The translations under genes and the position numbers were made by a program. The notes beneath the pieces were generated by a model, which worked only from the letters and a program-made list of their open reading frames with translations, ran no database searches and was not told the origin of the DNA. From the NCBI GenBank assembly GCA_034509925.1, contig CM067529.1, positions 4,845,001 to 4,909,000 of the forward strand: a stretch of 64,000 nt of DNA. Direction: 5' to 3'. This DNA comes from Hirudinaria manillensis (lineage: Eukaryota > Annelida > Clitellata > Hirudinida > Hirudinidae). Below are positions 12,056 to 28,532 of the stretch, piece after piece. The first letter of the stretch is position 1. Every line of letters begins with the position of its first letter.

Positions 12056-15000
12056 CTAAACGTACCACTCCTTGACGCCCCTTTTCTTCCCTTTCCTACT
12101 ATCCCAATTCTCTGGACGACGAACGTCTTTCTGTTTTCGCGTCGAGTCTTCGATCGGAACGTCTGCGTCGTCGAGCGGAAAACGTCTCTTCGGAAGTCGT
12201 ATTCCTCCTCCGCCAGAGGGCGGAAACTCGAAATCGGTCGAATACGAGTCGACGGCCCGAGTTCCTTTCGAGCGGCGCTTCCCGGCCTCGAACTCCTCGG
12301 CACGACGCCTGCAGACGACGTAACCCAGCACGGACAGCAGGATCGAGAGTCCGGCGCAGACGAGTGCGACGTTGGTCGTCGTCGATGACGCGTCCCTTTG
12401 CACTGAACTCCGGAGCGGATCCGCTTCCTTCTCCGACGTGACGTCTCCGGTCGACGTTCTCCTTGCCGTGGCGGTTGTCGGACCTTTGGGAAATTTCTTT
12501 TTTTCTCTCGATAATAAAATTTTATGAAACTTTGAGGTGGTAAAAACGACTCGGATTGCCTCGGCCGGGTCTAACCCGGATTGATTTCGACCGAGAAAAT
12601 ATTTTCCATTCGCATGCATTTTGATTAGAGGGTTTTAGAGAGCAACAGCCGTTGAGTTCAATCGGCCGATTTATTTAAAATAAATTTAACTTATAAATGC
12701 TATTAATGTATGGGTTCTAAGTTAAAAAATAATAATAATAATTCAATATTATTCAAAAGTTGAACTTAATTAAGTTCAAGGAATCCTTCCACCTGGTGAC
12801 AAAAACATTCGCATGAATTAGAAACTGGGATTTTTCAATTTAAGGATTGGAATCACAGCAGAAAGTCATTGAATAACATCCAATATCACCTGACCTCGTA
12901 TTATTTAATCAATATCAATATAATGTTACTTAATATATTGTTTAATTTTTTTATTATTATTATTATTACTATGACATCAATAAGAGCAGTACTTGCATAC
13001 AAAATGGTTAAAAGTGTTGGTGTTGATTTTTACCTCCTTGTACCATCGGTCGTCTGCAATCATGGTCGTCGTCATTCTCATCATCATCTTCATCATCACC
13101 ACCATGGTTCTTGTTTGAACATGGAACCCTTCCTGATGACGTGATGTCCTCGTGGCTTTGTTCGGTCGTCTCGGTTTTTGATCTGACGATTTCAATCATT
13201 TAATTGGTTCAACTTTCAACAATCAGTTTAAATTCGTATTTAAGTCAATTTAATTCCATATTTAAGTCGATTTAATTTCACGGCAATTAGTTCAATTACA
13301 ACGAAAATACCAATTTAAGAGAAATGTTTCGAAATCACAACAAATAAAAACTTTAACCTCTCAAAAATAAATCATGAAAACTGAAACCAAGTTAACGAGC
13401 TTTAAATTAAATTGAAGACCAATAATATTAGCTGACACAGCATTGGTGGAGGTTTGCTGGGCATTCGTCGTGGAAAGGCATCCTTGGAAGAGATCGTCGC
13501 AGAGGATGTGCGTGACCATCGGAGTTGTTGTCGTGACGCTGAATGATCAAAAGGTCGACGCCGTGACTAGAAGCCGAGCGAAGGACGCACGCACAGTTTT
13601 TATAATTTTATTTTTAAACTTACACATCTTGGATCCTCAATGGTTTCATGTGTAGTTCGATGTCGCCGTGGAATGTTATTCTTTCGTCTCCTTCTGCTGC
13701 CAGGTCGAGAATCTTGTAGCTGTCAACCACGAGACCTACTCATTGGGAATAAATTAGCGTTAATTAGCTCGGATGAGTGCTCTGCTTGCCAGCAAATAGA
13801 CTGTAGTTCTTAAACTTTAGATTCTGGTTATTCCAGGTGAACAAATGAATTGAAAGAACGAGGAATGAATGAACAAAACATTACAAATAAAAAAATACTG
13901 ATGAATTTAGAGTCATTATAAATAATTAAAACGAAAAATTGCTCTGAAACGGCAATCACCTGAAATAATCCCTTGGAACTGCCTCTTTACAATGCCATCA
14001 GAATCGGTCCTGCCACCTACCGAAACTCTCGAAAAATGGTTGAACGTTAGGGAGTGATTGCCTGTTAGACGAAACGCGAATTTAACTTTATTACAACTAT
14101 GTGCATATTTTATAATATTAAAAATATGAATTTATTAAAAATGAACAAATAAAAGAAAAAAAAAGATTGACATGAGGACCGAGCTAAGGGGAAACACAAG
14201 TGAAGCTCAAGAGCAATTGGCAGAACAATAGTCGATACCAGTAGGATGCTTTGGTTGAACGGGCAATCCATCCAGTTGGATCGTGGCATTCGGTCCATCC
14301 CTGGTGAATCGGACAACATGGTATTGACCATCATCTACTCCTGCAAACAGCTCTCCCACGGGGTGATCCGTAGATCCAACGTTGTAAACCACCAATATCT
14401 TGCCCTCAACCTTCGGATCATAAATTATCACTTGATTGCAAGATTTTTTCCTGCGAAGGCTTCTCACTCAGTAACTCGTTCACTCGCTCGCTCACTCACT
14501 CACTCAAAAAAAAATTAAAAAAAACAAAAACATTATTAATTCAATTTTAATCGCCATCCATGCCAAGTAATACATCAAAACAATGCAAAATGCAATGCAA
14601 AACTGCTGCCAATCACTGATTGATGATTGCAGTGAATGAATGGCAATCACTGATCGATGCACAATGCATTGCTGGTGAATGATTGACGGTGCTGTGAATG
14701 AATGCCAATCACTGATTGATGAATGCAGTGCAAACTTCATTTCCACTGCGAGGAAGTAGTGACCGCACGTGAGTGACAATCCCTTCAGATGTTTTCTTGT
14801 GTTTGTTTTGTTTTTTATTTATTAAATCAAGGATTAGGAAAATGGATTTATTACGTACGTTTGTCGCCATGTTTTATCATCGGAATAAAGTTGAGAATCG
14901 AGTTCAATGTTGTCGTCGAGTTTAAAAGTTAATCTAGATTGAAAGCAATGTTAAATATAATGAATATATAGGCATATAAATATAAGGAATATACTCAACA

Positions 15001-15198
15001 AATAAACATAACAATAACAAATAATAATAACAACAACAACAATAATAATAATAAATAAATAAACAACTGGTAAATATAAGAAGTTACTTTGCATGCAAAC
15101 GCCTCACCTGAACTGTGGGCAGATATTTCTTTGGACTTTGGAAAAGCATCGAATGCGACCAGAAGCAGGATTTGAAGAAGAAACGTCGAGAGTTTCAT
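12056..15198 (-). CDS. Neurexin-like receptor with one LamG domain (beta-type)
   Basis: Neurexins are presynaptic or adhesion receptors. Exons 14859-14933, 14239-14450, 13960-14061, 13624-13738, 13437-13538, 13034-13182 and 12056-12483 join in phase. They encode the last neurexin LamG domain (GKILVVYNVGSTD, DDGQYHVVRFTR, LTFNHFSRVSVGG, YKILDLAAE) and a Thr-rich stalk with a Cys pair (CDDLFQGC). An acidic Asp-rich segment, a membrane helix (VALVCAGLSILLSVLGYVV), a basic tail of about 100 residues and a C-terminal EWYV follow. EWYV resembles the neurexin PDZ ligand EYYV. An upstream exon (15088-15198) encodes a signal peptide, MKLSTFLLQILLLVAFDA. Its junction to the next exon does not keep phase, so a small exon may be missed or it may not belong. 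The next gene upstream is only about 650 bp away, so alpha-neurexin exons are not adjacent. Family call strong; exon 1 moderate. Confidence 0.82.
14605..14735. repeat. Imperfect short repeats in the neurexin-like gene intron
   Basis: The segment CCAATCACTGATTGATGA recurs at about 14608 and 14705, with a related copy between them, interspersed with GAATGAATG and TGCAATGC motifs. It lies in an intron. No function is apparent. Confidence 0.6.
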
Positions 15199-15349
15199 CC
15201 CAGTGCTTGGTCTTCGTGTGTGTTGATTCCAGGTGTTCTCCAGGTCTTTTATTTGCCTGGAACCGATACATTGGATGTCATACATTTTATAGTCGGTTGT
15301 GAACCCCTCCTCCAGGTTAACGACAATACAATCGGACAATACATTTTAC

Positions 15350-15552
15350 TTATGTATGCATCCATGTATGCATTAACATTATATATATTCCATATGAAAT
15401 CGCATATGTTTTCAGTGCATTCCAAATGCATCACATGTGGTGCATTACGTGGTGTTTTCCGTATTTTCCGAATTTTAATGAATACACGTGTATTAATTAC
15501 ACGTGCCATGCAAACAATTGCATTCAATCACACACGTTTTACGAACAATTGT
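15350..15552. promoter_or_regulatory. Palindrome-rich E-box cluster upstream of the neurexin-like gene
   Basis: Within about 165 bp there are seven CANNTG-type sites: CATATG at 15391 and 15403, CACATGTG at 15432, CACGTG at 15485 and 15500, and CAATTG at 15515 and 15546. ATACACGTGTAT (15482-15493) is a perfect palindrome. ATGCAT-type palindromes also occur. CACGTG and CATATG are classical bHLH sites. The cluster lies 150-350 bp upstream of the neurexin-like signal-peptide exon, a plausible promoter position. Binding is inference. Confidence 0.45.
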
Positions 15553-15778
15553 GTGCGCTTCGACGGTCGTAATTCAAGTATTTATTATTTTAGATATTTA
15601 TTACTTTATTTTATTTTTATTATTTATTATTTTTCCGTAAGTGAAAATGGTTCCAAGCTGATCATAAAACCCGTTCGACTCTTGTTGATTGAAACCATTT
15701 CAATCAAATTTATTTCAATCGAAAATATTGTTTTCAATCAATTCATTTTTTGTTGACGTGAAAATACCTCTATTTTTG

Positions 15779-15803
15779 TTGTAGGATTATACGTATTTGT
15801 GCA
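15779..15803 (+). repeat. Possible small fragment related to the LTR at 5959
   Basis: The segment beginning TGTTGTAGGATTATA at 15779 matches the first 15 bases of the LTR exactly, with weaker similarity for about 10 more bases. The rest of the LTR is not recognisable. It may be a decayed insertion or chance. Confidence 0.3.
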
Positions 15804-15845
15804 GACATGGAGACTCAAATTTATGCAGAAATTGAGATGAGCCTG

Positions 15846-18800
15846 CTATTTTTTGCTGCAAACAATCTCATTGCTGACAAATCTGTTGCTTTTGAAACTC
15901 AAGTTTGAAGGGCAGCCATAATTTGAACTTCCGACCAGAATTTGGTTCAAGGACAACCATTGTGGATAGTAAGACAAATAGTTCTTTATCTCCAGTTGAC
16001 AGGTTGCCAATTCGCTAGCCAATGCTTCGTAAGAGGCCATGACTTTTACTATCATTGTGATGCCAGAGTACTTTCCCTAAAAAGGTTAAATTTCAGATGT
16101 GTTTAAACGTTTGGTCTATTTTTTTATATTAATTGCCTAATACTTTATTGTATTATATTCAATATAATTATAAACACGTTATTTTAATGCTTAACGTTTC
16201 ATCGTAAAATTCTGTAAAAAAAACCACCATAAAGAACATATTAAATAATCCCAAAAGAGAAATAAAAACAACTTAATCCAGGAACACAAATGTCTTAATC
16301 TCACCCGATCATCCTTGTTAAGGGAAAATGTGAAATTGCTTAAAGCGGCCACAAGACCGCTCAAATAGCTACAGTTTAAACGCAGACAAATCCATTGGTT
16401 TATTTTCTGGCGAATGTCCTCGGAGGCAAGTTCGAGTTGCGACCGTAATCTGGATATACAGGCTTCAGTCAATTCAGTGGAATTGAATTCCAGGTCGAGT
16501 TGGAAAGGAAAGGTGACGTGACTCGAGTTGGAGATAATTGCTCCTGGGTTTTTGCAAACAGACAAATTAAGTATTAGTGGCCACAATTTTTCGCATTCCA
16601 TCCATTTCAATTGTTTATATATGGAACGTCTGGATATTTATTTGCTAATATTTACTCAGCGAAACAATCGAAAACACCTGAAAGCGTTGAACTGTCTTTG
16701 CAAAACTTGGGTGGGTGCTTAAGAAGATAATCTGCCAGCAAATCTTTTGATTTCTTCCATCCAACGTCAACCGATTCTCCGGTTACTAAATGATTCAATG
16801 AATGAATGTTAGATATATATTAATTATTTATTTATAAATATTATAGTCTTATAAATATATAGTGCACTTAAAGCAATTGAAACATTTACTGTTATAATTC
16901 GCTGCAAAACCATATCCACTGGGACTGCTGGTGAGTATGGAATGGCCGTAGACATAAGCTGCGAACGAGCCTTTCGATGAACTGATGAGGTGGAATTGGT
17001 GAGAGATTTTGAAGGAAATCACGGAAAATTCTTCCACTTGCTTCCAAGATGTCGGTGAAAGCATTTTCGTCAGTTGTTGGCCATCGTAGAATATCAAATC
17101 ACGATAGGCTGTGAACGTCACCACAGTCGCGTAATTGTCAAAATTCTTTCTATTCTGTTATTCGAACGATGTTAGTTATTGATGGCAAGCTTAATAATGG
17201 AGGCTTTGACTTGATTAATTAAAATCTTTTAATACTAACCAATGCATTATCACAATAACTTGGTGTTGCAAATGAGGCTAAATCGGTGAACCTGTCTGCA
17301 GGCGTTACGGTCATCATGAATGGATCTGTTGGAGTGTCCCTCTGTTCGTCGATCGTGGCGAAACCTGAATTAACGCAATGAATTCATTTTTGACTAAGTC
17401 AATAATCAAGTCAAAGTGTAATTTTGGTGAGGGAAGAAATACTGCAAGTCTTTAACTGAAAATTACCGATTTTAATATTAAAGGAATTCTAAGTTAAGTT
17501 AACCTTTGTTGTATTGCATAACGAGACAATTCGTATCGCACGTTATAAGCACGGCCTCCATGTTGTTTGGCACGTTAACCTCCAAAAATTCTCCGAACTG
17601 TATTATCTTCTGTTGGTAATTAGCCACGTTCACGGCAGTCGGTGAACCCTTTTGGGCACCAACGACCCTTATAATGTAACCAGCATTTAGAAGTCTTCCC
17701 GCTATCGGAGGTACCAAGTATCGCCTGCCTAGTTGGGACAAAGCGGGAATCTGTTCTGCTATGTGATCGCAGTATCTGACGTTCTCGGGCACATTGGCAC
17801 ATTCGTGTCCGACAATCACCTTGGAAAGGAATTATAAAAAAGACATTTTTTAATGTTACCAGTGATTGATAAAAGGTTTTGTTTCAAATTCTGGAATTAG
17901 AAATATTAGCACTAAGACCAAGTATAAATAACGTCAACATTTCTAACCCGGACCGGTCTCGAGGAATTGACGTAATATCCTGTCAGATCCTCAAAGTCGG
18001 TGGTTTGTTTACCGTTCCTGTCTGTTTTGAATCGCTGGAAAAACCTCAAAACTCCCGTTTCGCCGATGGAATCAAAGTGAACAGGAACAAATTTGTTGCC
18101 ATCGAATATTTTGTAGACTTCCACACAAGTTCCGTTCAAAATTCCTATAATCTGGATTGATCCCTGGAAGACTGCCTTGTTTCTGAAATTAAAATCCATT
18201 GTTCTTACACGACAATTGAAAATAAAAGGGCTTTTTAAATGGGAAACGGGAAAGTAATTTTGTTTCTTACGGCCAAAGCGCCACGACATATTCTCTGCTA
18301 GTTGTAACTATTTTCAGTGCTAGGAAGGCATCTGTTGATCCTCTGTCACTCTTCACTCCGATGACAGAGATGTCTGCTTCGCTGTATATTGAGATCCCTA
18401 ATTCGTCCACATTCGTAAACTCATTGGCGATTTGGATCTCCAAACATGAAACGATTACGTAGTCTATAAGATTTCAATTTCAATTCAAGTAAGACAGTTG
18501 CACGTGATAATCTCACCCGATTTTTTATGAAGTCTTCGGTCTTGTTGTACTCGAGACCCAAACTTGCTCCAACTTCCATGAACGTAAGACTCTCATTGGC
18601 CGCCTACATGCATACAGTCAGAACATGAATTCAAAATGTTATCGTTCATGGCTCGAATTGCCATGAATATCTTAACTACTAGAAATCAAATAGAAACAAC
18701 TTCTATCAACTAACCAATAGTGCGGCTCTAACGATGACATCGGAGTAAGCAAATATTTGCGTGAATCCCGCATTATCTTCTCCATCTGATGTGATGTTCA

Positions 18801-18969
18801 TGAAAGTCAAAGCATAAGAATCTCCAGTGCAATACGAGTTCTTGAAAAAATGAACTGAAGACATGAACAACTGCGTTTTAAACTGCGTTTTCGTGCTTCA
18901 CAAAATGAATATATATATTTTTGTTAAATATTACTCACCAAACAACAGAACGAAACCGATCGAAAACAT
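15846..18969 (-). CDS. Secreted protein with IgGFc-binding N-terminal domain
   Basis: The start at 18969 opens a signal peptide exon (MFSIGFVLLFG). The following exons, at about 18720-18845, 18535-18604, 18283-18455, 17950-18185, 17499-17825, 17240-17365 and 16880-17155, encode the N-terminal domain of the IgGFc-binding protein family. Typical pieces are ADISVIGVKSDRGSTDAFLA, SREYVVALWP, VFQGSIQIIG, a long VGHECANVP to YLVPP stretch, and SSKGSFAAYVYGH ... SGYGFAAN near its end. More C-terminal exons (about 16640-16780, 16310-16560 and 15846-16080) encode a cysteine- and Asn-rich region (SNSSHVTFP, CLRLNCSYL) without a family I recognise. In vertebrates this domain begins mucin-like FCGBP; in invertebrates it occurs alone or in short secreted proteins of unknown, possibly mucosal or immune, function. 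Exon ends are approximate. Confidence 0.82.
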
Positions 18970-20410
18970 TTATAAATTTATTAAACAAACAACAAGTAAT
19001 GTTGATAAAGAAGGCGAAAAGAGAAATGTTTGACTGTTTCTAAAAGTTGTAAATAAATTCTTCTTGATTCGTAAGTGAAGCGTAACCGTTTCTGGCGTAA
19101 CAAGAGGCGTTTCCAAATACAGGCAAACCAACGAACGAATGAATGAATGAATAAATAGTTTTCAATTGCTTGCTGTTGTGCTCATTGCAACTGTTTTACG
19201 CATGAATGTCCCTCAAGAACATCCTTAAAATGTCAATATTCATGAAATGTATTTACTCCTCTGAGTTTTAAGTCAAATGTTTCACGATTCTTTGAGTGGA
19301 TATTTTGATTTCCATTGCCATTAAGATTTCGTCCTGTTGTTTATTAGAATAAATCCTTATTTTCTGTCAGGCAGGATTCATTGTGTTTATAATCTATAAA
19401 TAGACTTATAAAGTAAACCGAGCAAACGATGGAAACAATGAGTTACGTGCAGTGTTTATGAAGGTGAAACAGCTTGATATCAGACCAAATTGATCAACAA
19501 TATAAAATATATATAAAACTTAGATTATTAAGATCATTAATATTAATTTTTAATATTTATTATTAATATTAAAAGGATTATACCGCAGATTAGCGGAATT
19601 ATTGCAAATATTTAAATTAAATAATTGTCTTTAGTTTAGATTATGTTTCTACGATCATAAAGTTTGATTGGTTCAGAACATATATCATAACACTATCATA
19701 ACATTATCATAACACTTTCGCTCAGAGACCCCCACCTTTTGCTGAAAAGTAAAAAAAAAAGGTCATCAGACTGTCTGTGGGTTCGGCACTCTTCAGGGAA
19801 AAGCTGAAACTACGTTCACGTGGAGACTTACATGAAACTATTTCAGGGATTAACAAGTTCTATGACTTATTAAGTCCTTGAAGCGAGTTATGTTAATGGG
19901 CATCTCCGTCTGAGAATCTAAAGTGATTAAAAATTTTGGATCCTGTTTCCTCCACATCGAATGATGCCTCTGCCTTCCCAATTTTCCCCAAGTCTTGCCA
20001 AGCTGCCAAGGCGGGTACCTAAATATCAGAAGAACTAAAATTACTTTAAAAATATTTTAAGGTCCTTTTTATAGTGAAACTCTGCAAAGGCATTCTTTTT
20101 TGCCTAAAAATGTTTATTCGTGATGAACATATGTTAAATAAAAGCTTCAATAATGCAACAAAAATATCTTAACGATAATAATTAATGAAAATGAAGCATT
20201 TCGGACATGTGAAAATCCACTTGGAACAGGCTGCTCTAAAACATGGAACATCTTTGACATTGCGTAAATATCGTCGTAAAGCCTTTTGAAATTTGAAAAT
20301 TACTTCACATTCAAAAATTTATTAGTAATTAAAAGTAGTTTTAAAAAAATTAAAATCCCAATGACGATTGTTTCGATGAGGAAATCATATTGAGAAAATC
20401 AGTGAAAATA
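18970..20410. other. Intergenic stretch; no gene seen
   Basis: AT-rich sequence between the IgGFc-domain gene start and the junctophilin stop. It contains GAATGAATGAATGAATA near 19137 and an ATATTAAT-rich run near 19540-19575. I find no conserved reading frame on either strand. Confidence 0.4.
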
Positions 20411-24138
<3,728 letters not shown>

Positions 24139-25445
24139 TTGATTAATTTGGATTAAATATTATTTGCTTTTCAAGAGAACGTAATTTTAAACGAACAAGT
24201 GATGCGCTCGAATGTAAGATAACCGACGAAACACGAGCCATCACAGATGTAACATCGTGTTATAAACAACAAGATGTCATATTTTCAGTTGGTGTCTTTT
24301 AATTATTCAGCCACGAATTTCGTTAAGAATCATAATCCAGTCCATAATCCTCAGTTAATGTTATCTTGCTCCCATCTTCACGCTTTTAATTAGCTTTAGA
24401 AATCCATGTCAAGTCATATTCCTATCAAGTCATATTTTCTCCTTTTCTTTGAACCTTTCTCTTGTTGCACCTAAACTCCGACATTTTACGTCGTGCGTTG
24501 TGCACACCTTCAGCAGCACCCTGCGCGGTTTTGTCAAAATTGTTGTATATGTCTACTTGTGGGTAGCTTTATTTGCCTTTTAGGTAAAGATGAGTCTATT
24601 CTTCTGTTTCACCCGTTCTTGTCCTATTGTTCTCCATATGATTATTAAGAACTGTGGCGTTTAAAGTCATCTAAACATTTCCTAGTGCATGCGCTAATAA
24701 ATATTATTACAACGTCTTAATAGCTATCTACCTACCAATATAACTTATAACATCTCGATAAGGTTCCCGCTCGTCGGACTCTATCAATTTTATCACATCA
24801 AAAGCTCTCGTTAATGATGGAGCTAAATCCTTCCCTTCGTGTGGACCAAGAATCTGGAATCCCCTGCCGCATGTTAAGTCATCAGAGACAGTCTCCTCTT
24901 TCAAAACTGTTTCTACTCAAAATCTGTTTGTTTAAATCCTGACGACCATTTTTTCCCTACTTTTCCTTAAATTATTTGTTTTATTTCAGTCGATTGGATT
25001 GCGAATGTTGAAGTGCCTCCACATCCTTTTGAATATGCACTAAAAATATTTGCTAATAAATAAATAAATGCATTTAATTTTGTTAAAAATCGTAGAATTA
25101 GAAATGATGGGAACCGTTGCTTGAAGCAGACGCTAACCGCTGATTTTATTGAAGTCCATAACGTTAGCAGTTGCTATCTAAATTAAATTTGGAAGAAAAC
25201 ATAAATACCAGATCTATGAAATCAAATGTATTGTTCCATTTTAAATTGATACTGGTGGCTTGATTGTGTTTTGGTTTTGCGTGTTTTCGGAAGTTTGAAA
25301 GTTTCGCCCGATAGTTTGTTGAGAAAAAGTATTTTCTATGAATGTAATTTTAGGATTGCTTTCATAAGTTTGATCTGATTTATCTTTGTTTAAGCACTGG
25401 CTACACCTTAAACGTTAAAGTATTACGCTACCTTAACTTACTCCA
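24139..25445. other. Junctophilin-NASP intergenic region
   Basis: The starts of junctophilin (-) and NASP (+) face away from each other across about 1.3 kb. The only recognisable content is a LINE remnant at about 24780-25075. The flanks presumably carry both promoters. Confidence 0.4.
24780..25075 (+). mobile_element. LINE remnant: last residues of a reverse transcriptase ORF plus 3' tail
   Basis: A frame ending at 24935 reads KSFPSCGPRIWNPLPHVKSS followed by a phenylalanine-lysine motif (SSFKT) and a stop. GPRIWNPLP followed about 15 residues later by SFKT is the typical C-terminal end of non-LTR retrotransposon ORF2 proteins of CR1/Jockey-like type. An AT-rich tail with an AATAAATAAATAAAT run near 25057 follows, as a LINE 3' end would. 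Nothing upstream of about 24780 is recognisable, consistent with 5' truncation. Confidence 0.55.
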
Positions 25446-28400
25446 ATGGCTACGGAATCTGACACCAAGTAAGTCAATTTTAGCTTACTGGAAGAGCCAT
25501 TCCTAGCCTTCATGATGATTTAGATAATTTTACAAGATAAGGTCATATGAGAAAACGAACAATTTTCTAATACATATAATGGTATCATATTTTAGAGCTC
25601 ATTGTAAGTTATTGATGCATGGCAACAGAATACTCTCCAAGTGCAATGAGTGTTAATTTTTAGGATACCAAAACAAGCTGTTGTTGAAGGTATTAATCTA
25701 TTGGCACAAGGAAAAAGAAATTTATTATGTGGTGAAGTTCATCAAGCTGTGAACCAACTTGAAGAAGCTGCAAGAATCTTGTGAGACACTTTAACAACTT
25801 TATATTTAAGTGTTATACTTAACCTTTAATTTGAAATTGCAGTTCTAAGGAATATGGTGAACTGGCAAATGAATGTGCCGATGTTTATTTGCTGTATGGT
25901 CAAGCCTTACTGGAATTACATAGGAGTGAATCGAATGTGTTTGAGAATGGACTTCAGAGTAAATTTTATTCTTTCCTTTTCATCATGGTTTGATTTTTTT
26001 AGTTCAATAATTCTATTTAGGTGATTCAAGTGATGATAATGATGAAGAGGAAGATGGGGATGATGACAATGATGGAGAGGATGAGGAAGAAGAGGAAGGC
26101 AATGATAAAGAAGATAAAGTCAGTGATAGTGAGTTGATTGGTATCCATTAAGGATCAAATTTAGCAAATTGTTATATTGTCATATTTTCTAATAACAATT
26201 GTGTTAATTGCAGGAGAAAGTGATGGGTCAGAAGATTTAATTGAAGAAGAATTATCCGGTGATGCTAAAAAAGATGATAACACCGAGCAGTGTCAGACAG
26301 GCAGCTCCACAGATAGTGATAAAAAATGTGATGTTGATAAAAATGAGAAGACTGTCAAGGAAAATATTGTTGTTGATCAAAATGAGATATTTTGGTGCTT
26401 TCTTTCTGCCAGAATTCAGCAGAACAATGCCACAGCCTCTTTTTATCAAAACTTTCATAACAAAAAAAAAACAGAAAATGGTCTTAAGTTAATTTTACAC
26501 TTTTTATCCTATATACTATAATCTGCAATTTACATTATCTTTCTTCCCTTTCTCTGATTTTTCAAAAATCCACAACAAAACATTTGAATCACACCTCACT
26601 TTCAAACATCATTCCAACACAACTAAAATCACAAATCACTGTTTCCAATGTTTACATCTTTATTGGCTTTTTAATTTTGTGACTCCAAAGTCTTCAAAAT
26701 TTAATAATGTCATGTTAAATTTGCCTTATTCTGGCAATAAATATAAAGAAATTAATGTAAAGGCAGTGGCCCTTTCTCAAGAAAGAAAGCACCAGATATT
26801 TTTAATGAAATTTTACTTCCATTAGCTTTAATGTTAATATTTATTTTTCGCAGGATGAAGATGTGTCCAATTTACAACTATCTTGGGAAACATTGGAAAT
26901 AGCCAAATTAATTTATTCTAGGTGTTCAGATAAAATAAGACTTTTTAGGATTCAGTTTTATATGGAACTTCATTAATGTTTCATTTTTGGGGTTGATATA
27001 TAACAGAATGCTTATTTCAGACAGGAGGGCTCAGAAGTTAGATTGAAACTTGCTGATGCCTACTCTAAATTGGGTGATGTTGGGCTGGAAATGGGTGTGT
27101 TTCATTTGTACTTTCATAATTGAAAATAGCTGACACTTAGAAAAATCTGGAAATGCAGAGCAGTTCGACGAGGCCATAAAAGATTATGAGGAATGTCTCA
27201 ATATTCAGAAATCCATCCTTGCAGAAGACTCCAGACGCATCGCTGAAACTTTATATCAGCTTGGAATTGCTCATAATCTTCATAAGAGTTATGCATCATC
27301 CTGCAACTGTTTCAAGGCATCTATCCAAGTGAGATCCAATTCTTTGCTGATTACACAAAGGTTCATTAATGGTGTCATTGGGTGCAGGTTATGGAAAATC
27401 GCAAGAACAGATTAAAAAAGGTGGTAGATGGTGAAATACCGCCCGACACAAAAGAGGGTGGTGATGGTTTTTACACACCTGTGGAACTGGCAGCCAAGGA
27501 AGTGAATGAGTTGACTGAACTCATTAATGAAGTTCAAGCTAAGGTTTAGTCTTAATATATTCCTCAAAGCTTTTAAATTCATTGCTATACCCCTCATATT
27601 TGTATATATAAAATATAAACAGCATTTCGATGCAATCAAACAGTTGGAACATTATATCTGAAATTTAGAGAGCATTATAAACTAAGTGCACTTCAAGGTG
27701 CTTCCTTAAGCTTGACATTTCTTGTTGGGCATAATTCAGAAATGGCTTATTTAATTTAATGTTAAAATGTTGGATACTGCTCTAGCCTTAATGCAAGTAT
27801 TGCTAGAGAGGGACATCACAAACATACAGACAGAATCTAATACAATGATAATACATATGAATGTAAAATAATCAAGAGCACTTTAATTTGTTTCCTTTGA
27901 TCAGATAGAAGAGGTTGAAGATGAAAGGAAAAGTGCTCCAAATGTTTCAAAATTACTGAAAGAAAGTTTAACATCAACAGGATATGCCCAGACCAATGTT
28001 GGATCTGCAGATCATTGCTCCAATTCTGCAAAGGTGGGTGTTGAGGAGACAGAGTTTAGAAATCACCTATTTAAATTGTGTAATAAATAATGCTTTATTA
28101 TTTATGACTCATTTGTTACCTATTATGCATTTCAATTTATATTCTTTTTGTAATATTTTGTTACCAAAGTTATAGTCTAGGCATGTTCTAAAAAATATCA
28201 ACATATTTCAGGCAACAAAGTGTTTTGTAAAGAGGTATATTTTAATTTGTCTGACATGAAACTTTTTTTCATTTAAAGGCATCAGCATCTGTCCATGTTA
28301 TTACACACTTATTGAGGAAAAAGGTTTGAAGTTCACTAAGTGTTAGTTTTCCAATGAAAACTGAAGAGTTCTTGTAATTGTAGAAAGCCAGTCCTGGAAC

Positions 28401-28467
28401 TTCTGAAGATGAAGCAAAGAAACAGAAGCTTGAGAATGTAGATTCCTCAAATATGACTTCCAATTGA
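25446..28467 (+). CDS. NASP: NASP (SHNi-TPR histone chaperone)
   Basis: NASP binds histones H3-H4 and H1 and supplies them for chromatin assembly. Early exons 25446-25468, 25664-25780, 25843-25958, 26021-26128 and one from 26214 join in phase. The first TPR reads EGINLLAQGKRNLLCGEVHQAV, then YGELANECADVYLLYGQALLEL. Two exons then encode a strongly acidic insert (SDDNDEEEDG..., ESDGSEDLIEEE), the histone-binding acidic region that interrupts the second TPR in this family. From 26854 come LQLSWETLEIAKLIYSR, RLKLADAYSKLGDVGLEM, DEAIKDYEECLNIQKSIL and ETLYQLGIAHNLHKSYASS, the remaining TPRs. A helical and basic C-terminus (LLRKKKASPGTSEDEAKKQK) resembles the nuclear localisation end of animal NASP. 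The donor after the second acidic exon is uncertain. The stop is 65 bp from the convergent RAD51D-like stop. Confidence 0.93.
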
Positions 28468-28532
28468 CTCTTCTATTCATAAAATGACTGATAATTTAGG
28501 AGGCAATGTTTGTTTCCTTGCAAAAAATATAT

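Noticed and set aside
12035..12388. Plus-strand frames antisense to the neurexin-like cytoplasmic exon
   Set aside because: GC-rich coding sequence on the minus strand leaves few stops on the plus strand; no family match.
15115..15756. 213-residue plus-strand frame upstream of the neurexin-like gene
   Set aside because: It covers the antisense of the signal-peptide exon and the palindrome-rich promoter region; composition is non-coding.
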